NCBI GenBank assembly: GCA_030621805.1
Contig: JAUXGY010000041.1
Location: 1-9,899, forward strand
Direction of reading: 5' to 3'
Source: Kiritimatiellales bacterium
GTDB lineage: Bacteria; Verrucomicrobiota; Kiritimatiellia; Kiritimatiellales; Pontiellaceae
DNA: 9,899 bases
Every line of letters begins with the position of its first letter. The stretch's first letter is position 1. Of this stretch, positions 1-5,535 are shown piece by piece. The notes below the pieces were generated by a model. That model searched no databases and was not told the DNA's origin. It saw nothing but the letters and a program-made list of their open reading frames with translations. The position numbers were made by a program, and so were the translations under genes.

Positions 1-301
<301 letters not shown>

Positions 302-309
302 TTTACTTA

Positions 310-315
310 CCTCCT
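310..315 (-). promoter_or_regulatory. Shine-Dalgarno site of tuf
   Basis: AGGAGG on the minus strand lies 8 bases before the ATG of tuf. It is the strongest ribosome binding site in the window, as expected for a very highly expressed gene, and it decides the tuf start. Confidence 0.85.
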
Positions 316-354
316 GAATCTTCGTCAGTTTACGTTTACTTCAAACAAAATTAG

Positions 355-430
<76 letters not shown>

Positions 431-530
431 ACATCCCATCTTTAATCCACACAAACAAAGAACCCTCGTTGCACACCGGTAACAAAAATGCGCTAACAAA
501 GCCTCTTTTTCTATGTATTTCACCTCATCC

Positions 531-547
531 GCCAAAACCTATTTGGC
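531..547 (-). other. Leader hairpin upstream of tRNA-Thr
   Basis: The minus strand reads GCCAAA-TAGGT-TTTGGC, a perfect 6-bp stem with a 5-nt loop. It is flanked by CCGCC and GGCGG, which could extend the structure with an internal loop. It lies in the roughly 125-nt leader between the promoter at 562-589 and the tRNA. There is no T-run, so it is not an intrinsic terminator. It may be a processing or stabilising element; its role is not shown by sequence alone. Confidence 0.4.
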
Positions 548-561
548 ACATAAGGCGGCAC

Positions 562-589
562 ACTGTATAGATTTCCGTTTTCCTGTCAA
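562..589 (-). promoter_or_regulatory. Sigma70-type promoter of the tRNA-Thr/tuf unit
   Basis: On the minus strand a perfect -35 box TTGACA (584-589) is followed, after 16 bases, by TACAGT (562-567), which matches TATAAT at 4 of 6 positions. A nine-base T tract (minus-strand sense, 600-608) and further AT-rich sequence lie just upstream, resembling an UP element of the kind seen at strong stable-RNA promoters. Transcription would start near 555 and read through tRNA-Thr into tuf. Confidence 0.7.
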
Positions 590-619
590 CCCCCAAGCCA
601 AAAAAAAACAACAAATTAA

Positions 620-632
620 AAACCCCCGGTTT
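620..632 (-). terminator. Possible weak intrinsic terminator after the HzsA-like gene
   Basis: The minus strand reads AAACC-GGG-GGTTT, a 5-bp stem with a 3-nt loop, running directly into TTAATTTG. It lies about 75 bases past the stop of the HzsA-like gene and just before the tuf promoter, which is the right place for a terminator. The stem is short and AT-rich at its base, so this is only a candidate. No better terminator is visible between 590 and 707. Confidence 0.25.
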
Positions 633-707
633 CAATACCTAAAACGCACTCCTTCAGTAGTTCAATCGCAGGGGAACGGAGATGGAACCCATGGCTGTTT
701 GAGCTAG

Positions 708-3182
708 CTACATGCCATTCGTGGCAGGAGCGCTGTCATAGACTTTTTCCCCAGCGCGGAGGGCGGCGCGGATGCGCTGTTCGGTGCGCTGGCGCTGCTC
801 GTATCTTTCAAGGCGGGCGCGGTCGGTTTTGCAGGGAACGAAACCTTCCATATCGGCGCGCGGGGTCTTCCTTAGTTGTTCCTGCCCGGCTTTGATGATT
901 TCCAGAGCTTGGCGGTATTCGGGACTCCCCTTATCCAACGCGGCGAGGCAGGGGCTGAGCACGGGGCGGTCGAAGCTGATTTGCGCGCGGTATGAATGTC
1001 GATGGTCGGTGACAAAGCGGGCTCCGGTGAGCTTTCCAAGCTGCTGCACTTGTGCGGTGGTGAGCGGCGAGCGTCCGCAGGGGTTGCCGGGATAGGCGCT
1101 TTCATAGACCGGATAGTAGGGTGCGTTGAGATCCACCCAGGTGGTGAGCCGAGCCATCTCTTCGGCGGAGAGCTGGGTTTCGTTGTGGCCGTTCCGCAGG
1201 ATCTTGATCAATTTGCTGGCGTGCGATCCCCACGAATAGGCGGGCTGGATGTGCGATGGGCCGCCCCCGATGCCGGAGACGAGGCCCTTTGTCCAGAGGT
1301 CGATGTAGGAGGCGTTGAAGGAGAGGGTACGATCGCCCGCGAGCACCAGCTTTTTGGCGCCGTCTCCGCCAAAATCGTGGCAGCCCATGCAATGCTTGTC
1401 GAAGATAGGTTGGATCTCCTGCATGTAGCTGAACGTACGCGGTTCGCCATACCACCCGTCGAGCGTGCTTGGGTCACGCCGTAACGCACTGACCGCCCGG
1501 GGCGGAGGCGCATCTTTCACGCGATTTTCGTGGCAGCCGACGCAACCCTGCCGTTCGCCGGGCTGGAGCATGGTTCCACTGCGCATCGACTGCACCATCA
1601 TACCGTTTTCATCCAGAGCCTGGAAAAAGAGGTAACAGTCTGCGGGAGCCTCGAAGTAGGCCGATCCATCGGCCTCCACCGGCACGGTGCCGAGAATGCG
1701 TTTGCTTTCAAAACCATGCCAGTTCATGCCCGGGGCCTGAGCGCCCTGCCCTCCCCAATCGAGTTTCGACCACGTACGTTTTTCAGGTGATTCAATGATG
1801 CGAAGGAATTTGACACTTCCTCTCTTCACGCCTTCCATGTGGGTACCGACGTAGACATCTTGCACATAGAAACTTCCGGTGGCATCGGTAAAGTTTCGCA
1901 TGGATGGCTTGATGCCGGGGCGCGGGCGCGGAGCGACCGGCATCGGGTCGTAACAACCCGGTTCCTCAGTGTGCAGTAGCACCTCGTTGCCGAAGGTGTC
2001 GAGCAGATAGATACCCATCTGTTCTCCCGACCCAATCGTGCGCGAGACCAGAAAATATTTATCGTTCAACGGCCATGGATCTTCGTAGCGCGGGCGCACC
2101 TGCGTGAAACGGTCGTATCCATAGGCACCGTCGATCCGCCCGGCCACGAGCTTGGCGGCTTCGGGCGGCCACGTGCGAACCACCGGTGCCGAACCATCAA
2201 TGCCCTTGCGGCGGTCAATGATGGCTAGCGCGCCCCACGGGCGGTCATGGCAGGAGCCGAAGATGCAGATGCAGAGCGGAGAGCCCGGCATGATGCGGGC
2301 ATCGATCACCCCGCCCGGCGACGCGGTATTGTTGCCCCAGTAGATGGCGTGGTTTGTGCCATCGGGATTAACCGTCCAAAGCCCTTGGGCGTCGCCGAAG
2401 TTGCGATCCACATATTCCCAGCGGTCGTAGAGGATCCGGCCATCCGGCATCAAGGCGCTGTGCCCCTCGAAAAGCGTGCTCTTGCCGATCTGGTGGATAT
2501 TTGCGCCGTCGGCCTCCATTTTGAAAAGGTTGGCCATGATGTGGCGGTTGCACATGCAGTATTTCGGTTCGCGGGTGGAGCTGAAGACGATGCTTCCGTC
2601 CGGCAGGTAGAGCGGGTCGATGTCCGAAACGCCCGGGGCGGAGGTAAGCTGCTTCAGCCCGGAGCCATCCACGTTGATTTCATAGATGTGGTAGTCGTCG
2701 GCCTTGTTTTTGCGCATCGAGAAAACGATCCGCTTCCCGTCGAAGCTGATTTCCGGATCGCGGGCGATCCCCTCCGGGCCGGGATCGAATACTGTGCTGA
2801 CCTTCCACCCTTTGGCAATCTCCAGCATTTTCAGGATTCCCGGCGGCGCATATTTCCCGGTGTTGATTTCGCCCTGCTGGAAAAGCGTGGCCGTATTGTG
2901 GTGGTCGGGCGCATATTGCCGCCGCGCCACAAATAGGATCGGCTGGCCACCGACCAGCGGATTGGCCGCCAACGCCTCCCGCTGGAGCACCGCGAACTGC
3001 GTCGCGTCCGCACCGTCGAGCCGCTCGAGAAACTCCTTACCGCGTGGATAGCGCTCCCCGAAGGTTTCAACCAGATCATCAATCGCCGCGCGAACCGCCG
3101 CCGCATCCGGCGTCGGAACATGGGAATCCCCAAAGGCACCCGTCGCAAGCAGCACAAGGCATATACCAAGCGTTTTAAACAT
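708..3182 (-). CDS. HzsA-related secreted dihaem cytochrome c-like protein
   Basis: Encodes 824 residues from the ATG at 3182. Residues 1-18 form a Sec signal peptide (MFKTLGICLVLLATGAFG), so the product is exported, probably to the periplasm. Residues about 120-420 carry PD40/TolB-like propeller blades: ISFDGKRIVFSMR, YLPDGSIVFSS and LMPDGRILYDRWEY. Two haem c sites follow, CVGCH at 547-551 and CMGCH at 598-602. Extra Cys/His clusters are at C209/C211/H214 and C304/C306/C311/H312. The C-terminus has the family-like stretches LSPCLAALD and PRADMEGF. This order resembles hydrazine synthase alpha subunit, and such proteins are annotated as HzsA-related in non-anammox PVC bacteria. I see no HzsB/HzsC partner here, so hydrazine synthesis is not supported and the substrate is unknown. 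The gene stands alone between pyrG and tuf. The start is uncertain: the only good Shine-Dalgarno site fits an out-of-frame ATG at 3193. The stop is TAG at 708-710. Confidence 0.85.
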   Translation of the reverse strand: MFKTLGICLVLLATGAFGDSHVPTPDAAAVRAAIDDLVETFGERYPRGKEFLERLDGADATQFAVLQREALAANPLVGGQPILFVARRQYAPDHHNTATLFQQGEINTGKYAPPGILKMLEIAKGWKVSTVFDPGPEGIARDPEISFDGKRIVFSMRKNKADDYHIYEINVDGSGLKQLTSAPGVSDIDPLYLPDGSIVFSSTREPKYCMCNRHIMANLFKMEADGANIHQIGKSTLFEGHSALMPDGRILYDRWEYVDRNFGDAQGLWTVNPDGTNHAIYWGNNTASPGGVIDARIMPGSPLCICIFGSCHDRPWGALAIIDRRKGIDGSAPVVRTWPPEAAKLVAGRIDGAYGYDRFTQVRPRYEDPWPLNDKYFLVSRTIGSGEQMGIYLLDTFGNEVLLHTEEPGCYDPMPVAPRPRPGIKPSMRNFTDATGSFYVQDVYVGTHMEGVKRGSVKFLRIIESPEKRTWSKLDWGGQGAQAPGMNWHGFESKRILGTVPVEADGSAYFEAPADCYLFFQALDENGMMVQSMRSGTMLQPGERQGCVGCHENRVKDAPPPRAVSALRRDPSTLDGWYGEPRTFSYMQEIQPIFDKHCMGCHDFGGDGAKKLVLAGDRTLSFNASYIDLWTKGLVSGIGGGPSHIQPAYSWGSHASKLIKILRNGHNETQLSAEEMARLTTWVDLNAPYYPVYESAYPGNPCGRSPLTTAQVQQLGKLTGARFVTDHRHSYRAQISFDRPVLSPCLAALDKGSPEYRQALEIIKAGQEQLRKTPRADMEGFVPCKTDRARLERYEQRQRTEQRIRAALRAGEKVYDSAPATNGM

Positions 3183-3199
3183 CCGGGGAACATACGTCA

Positions 3200-3205
3200 C
3201 CTCCC
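3200..3205 (-). promoter_or_regulatory. Shine-Dalgarno site before the HzsA-like gene, oddly spaced
   Basis: GGGAGG on the minus strand lies 17 bases before the in-frame ATG at 3182, too far for normal use. It lies only 6 bases before an ATG at 3193, which is in another frame. An in-frame GTG at 3200 overlaps the site itself and cannot use it. This mismatch is the basis for suspecting an indel in the four-base homopolymer at 3185-3188. Confidence 0.5.
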
Positions 3206-3559
3206 AGCCAAACAAAATGTTTATCCCACTTTTTGAACACAAAACAAATACAGAGACAGCCTGAAAAAAACAAAAATCCAGCGCCGAAATAGTCCTTCTA
3301 TGAAAAATGCCAATCTCGCAGGCCATAACGCTTCCGTCCACCCTGAACACGCCGAACCACCCGCGCGGAGAAAGGGGTGCGCCATGGATGCGCCAAAAAG
3401 CCACCCGGAGGAGCCCGACCACCGAGAACCGGCGCAGAAAAAGCGACACGATGCTAGACTTGGGGAATTCGAACGGATCCTTCTACTGGTCACGCCGATA
3501 AAAAAGGATGCGCATCGCCCTGAATGGATGTTCTACTCGGGCTCCTCGTCACTTTGAAT

Positions 3560-3647
3560 GGATAAACAGGAAATAAAGGAGGAGTTTTTGGACGGGATAA
3601 CAGGATGGGCAGGATTTAAACCCGGTTAATCAGAGACCACTTCCTGT
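3560..3647. repeat. Short interspersed repeat cluster (GGATAA(A)CAGGA units)
   Basis: GGATAAACAGGA (3560-3571) recurs as GGATAACAGGA (3595-3605) and is followed by GGCAGGAT (3609-3616). TCCTGT at 3642-3647 is an inverted copy of the ACAGGA core. The unit resembles the degenerate 'ataacaggat-gacaggat' intergenic repeats that I recall from many bacterial genomes. The cluster lies just downstream of pyrG, where no clear intrinsic terminator is seen. Its function is unknown. Confidence 0.4.
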
Positions 3648-3682
3648 CCTAAATAGAAATTACTGAAAGCACTCGTCTACAT

Positions 3683-5293
3683 TCAGCCTTCGGCCTTCTT
3701 GACGGCGGCGGCGACGAAATCCTTGAAGAGCGGGTGCGGATTGACGGGCTGCGACTTGAGTTCGGGATGCGCCTGCGTGGCGACAAACCAAGGGTGGTCA
3801 GGCAGCTCGATCATTTCGACCACGCCGATATCGGGATTAATGCCGGAGAGGACGAGCCCTTTTTCTTCCAGCTGCTCACGGTAGTTGTTGTTGACCTCGT
3901 AGCGATGGCGATGGCGCTCGGATACCTTCTTTGTTCCGTATGCATCAAAGGCCTTGGAGTTCTCTTCGAGGATACAGGGGCAGGCGCCGAGGCGCATGGT
4001 TCCTCCCTTCTCCTCCACATCCATCTGCTCTTCCATGAGGCAAACGACGGGGTGTTCGGTCTTTTCGCCGCGCTCTTCGTCGAACTCGGTGGTATGTGCG
4101 CCGGTGAGGCCGCAGACGTTGCGGGCAAACTCGATGACTGCACACTGGAGACCGAGGCAAATACCAAGGAAGGGAATATTGTTTTCACGGGCATACTGGG
4201 CTGCACGGATCTTGCCTTCCATGCCGCGCGAACCAAAGCCGCCGGGAATCAGTACGCCATCGACAGTATCGAGGATGGAGGGATCTTTTTCAATATCCTC
4301 GGCAGCTACCTTGACGATATCAACCTCGTAGCCCGCCGCATAGCCTCCATGATAAAGTGCTTCGTAGATCGATTTATAGGCATCCTGCAGCTCGGAATAT
4401 TTCCCGACTACACCGATCCGTACCGTACCCTTCGGGCTTTTGATGGTTTCGATTAAAGCTTCCCAGTCCGTGAGCGGTTTGGAGGGCTTGACGATGCGGA
4501 AGCGGTTGAGAATGATTTCATCGAGCCCGGCCTGAGAGAGCACCAGCGGGATTTCATAGATGGAGGTTTCGACATCCTTCTCCACAATCACGCAGTCTTT
4601 CTGCACGTTGCAAAAGAGCGAGAGCTTATCGAGGTGCTCCTGCTCAAGATCAACCTCGGTGCGGCAGACGAGGACATCGGGCATGATGCCAATTTCGCGC
4701 AGTTTGGCCACGCTCTGCTGAGTGGGCTTGGTTTTCACCTCTTTCGCCGCCGCAATGAACGGGACATAAGTGAGGTGGATGAACATCGAATTGTCGCGCC
4801 CGACCTCCAGGGCAAGCTGCCGAATGGCTTCGAGAAAAATCAGGCCTTCAATATCTCCCACAGTCCCCCCGAGCTCAATTAGGATGACATCGGGATTTTC
4901 ATCTTCCAAGGATTGGATACGATCTTTGATCTCGTTGGAGATGTGTGGAATCATCTGAATGGTTGCACCCAGATAGTCGCCGCGCCGCTCTTTCTGAAGG
5001 ACATTCCAATAGACGCTGCCCGCCGTGATGTTGCTCTTTTGGGACGTGGGCTGGCCGGTGTAGCGCTCGTAGTGACCGAGATCGAGGTCGGTTTCTGCGC
5101 CATCGTCGGTCACATACACTTCGCCGTGCTGGTACGGGCTCATGGTGCCCGGATCCACGTTGAGGTAGGGGTCGAGCTTGAGCATGCGGATGTTCAGTCC
5201 GCGGTTAATCAGCAACCGACCCACGGACGCCGCCGTGATGCCTTTGCCTAAAGAAGAAACCACGCCGCCGGTGATAAAGAGATATTTCGCCAT
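3683..5293 (-). CDS. pyrG: CTP synthase (glutamine-hydrolysing)
   Basis: Complete, 536 residues, about the usual length. It converts UTP to CTP using ATP and ammonia released from glutamine, the last step of de novo pyrimidine nucleotide synthesis in the cytosol. The N-terminal amidoligase domain (about 1-265) shows FITGGVVSSLGKGITAAS at residues 7-24, DGAETDLDLGHYERY at 64-78 and GGTVGDIEG at 142-150. The C-terminal class I glutamine amidotransferase domain shows PGGFGSRG (350-357), the nucleophile elbow FLGICLGLQ with Cys379, and HPE (509-511) completing the Cys-His-Glu triad. All catalytic residues are present. A start at ATG 5293 is preferred over the TTG one codon earlier because MAKYLFITGG is the conserved N-terminus. 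The stop is TGA at 3683-3685. The gene is monocistronic as far as seen and transcribed divergently from the autotransporter. The pyrG-specific GGGC reiterative-transcription start of Gram-positives is not seen. Confidence 0.98.
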   Translation of the reverse strand: MAKYLFITGGVVSSLGKGITAASVGRLLINRGLNIRMLKLDPYLNVDPGTMSPYQHGEVYVTDDGAETDLDLGHYERYTGQPTSQKSNITAGSVYWNVLQKERRGDYLGATIQMIPHISNEIKDRIQSLEDENPDVILIELGGTVGDIEGLIFLEAIRQLALEVGRDNSMFIHLTYVPFIAAAKEVKTKPTQQSVAKLREIGIMPDVLVCRTEVDLEQEHLDKLSLFCNVQKDCVIVEKDVETSIYEIPLVLSQAGLDEIILNRFRIVKPSKPLTDWEALIETIKSPKGTVRIGVVGKYSELQDAYKSIYEALYHGGYAAGYEVDIVKVAAEDIEKDPSILDTVDGVLIPGGFGSRGMEGKIRAAQYARENNIPFLGICLGLQCAVIEFARNVCGLTGAHTTEFDEERGEKTEHPVVCLMEEQMDVEEKGGTMRLGACPCILEENSKAFDAYGTKKVSERHRHRYEVNNNYREQLEEKGLVLSGINPDIGVVEMIELPDHPWFVATQAHPELKSQPVNPHPLFKDFVAAAVKKAEG

Positions 5294-5307
5294 CAAATTT
5301 GTTCCAG

Positions 5308-5336
5308 ATTATAGGGTGTAGAGGTGTTTGAGAAAT
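5308..5336 (-). promoter_or_regulatory. Probable pyrG promoter
   Basis: A perfect TATAAT is present on the minus strand at 5308-5313, only 14 bases before the pyrG ATG. The -35 region is poor: ATTTCT at 17-base spacing, or TTTCTC at 16. Transcription from it would start about 5-8 bases before the start codon region, giving a very short leader; the only Shine-Dalgarno-like bases are GGA in TCTGGAAC. The rest of the divergent spacer (5337-5450) holds small palindromes such as GGATCGTATCC and GGAGAAACTCC, but no gene. Confidence 0.5.
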
Positions 5337-5450
5337 ACGGAGAAGGATCGTATCCCCTCCCTCCGGTCATCCCCAGTCTAAAATGAAATAATCGGGAGAA
5401 ACTCCTGCAGTTCGTCCTTCAGGGCGCTTCCTAAATCTTTGCAAACAGGG

Positions 5451-5479
5451 TTGTTTTTAGTGGGCCATCCCTATACATT
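5451..5479 (+). promoter_or_regulatory. Candidate promoter of the autotransporter gene
   Basis: TTGTTT (5451-5456) is followed after 17 bases by TACATT (5474-5479); the overlapping TATACA (5472-5477) is an alternative at 15-base spacing. The match to sigma70 consensus is moderate. It lies about 57 bases before the start codon, a plausible leader length. No operator palindrome is obvious. Confidence 0.35.
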
Positions 5480-5520
5480 CCCTCGATATTTTTCAAGCCA
5501 CACTCAACGACATCTTTATG

Positions 5521-5526
5521 AAGGGA
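5521..5526 (+). promoter_or_regulatory. Shine-Dalgarno site that sets the autotransporter start
   Basis: AAGGGA lies 9 bases before the ATG at 5536. The earlier in-frame ATG at 5518 has no purine-rich sequence in front of it, so 5536 is the better start. Confidence 0.6.
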
Positions 5527-5535
5527 ATATCTATT

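Larger units (their letters stand above)
3183..3682. other. Approximately 500-base intergenic region without a convincing gene
   Basis: The region lies between the ends of pyrG and the HzsA-like gene, both on the minus strand. The HzsA frame stays open up to 3449, and plus-strand frames of 64-85 codons overlap it (3300-3557, 3307-3501). None has a sensible start signal or a recognisable family, and several frames are open at once, as chance GC-rich sequence allows. The part at 3325-3440 is GC-rich, while 3205-3300 is AT-rich and should hold the promoter of the HzsA-like gene. On the minus strand TTGTTT and GATAAA, 16 bases apart (about 3223-3250), are a weak candidate. Short repeats occupy 3560-3647. 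Confidence 0.5.

Noticed and set aside
2247..2936. 229-codon plus-strand open frame
   Set aside because: It is antisense to the HzsA-like gene in GC-rich DNA, with no recognisable domain or start signal.
708..3182. Anammox hydrazine synthase
   Set aside because: There is no HzsB/HzsC partner, the Tyr expected after the first CxxCH is missing, and the setting is not anammox-like.
3183..3449. Upstream in-frame extension of the HzsA-like gene to 3449 (913 residues)
   Set aside because: It would place about 89 unrelated residues before a clear signal peptide, has no Shine-Dalgarno site, and lies in sequence open in several frames.
3684..3700. GCC-TTC-GGC hairpin at the pyrG 3' end as terminator
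   Set aside because: The stem is only 3 bp, lies within the last codons and has no T-run.
3734..4456. 240-codon plus-strand open frame
   Set aside because: It is antisense to the highly conserved pyrG and is a mirror of its codon pattern.
5518..5535. Earlier autotransporter start at ATG 5518
   Set aside because: No ribosome binding site precedes it, and the AAGGGA inside this stretch fits the ATG at 5536.
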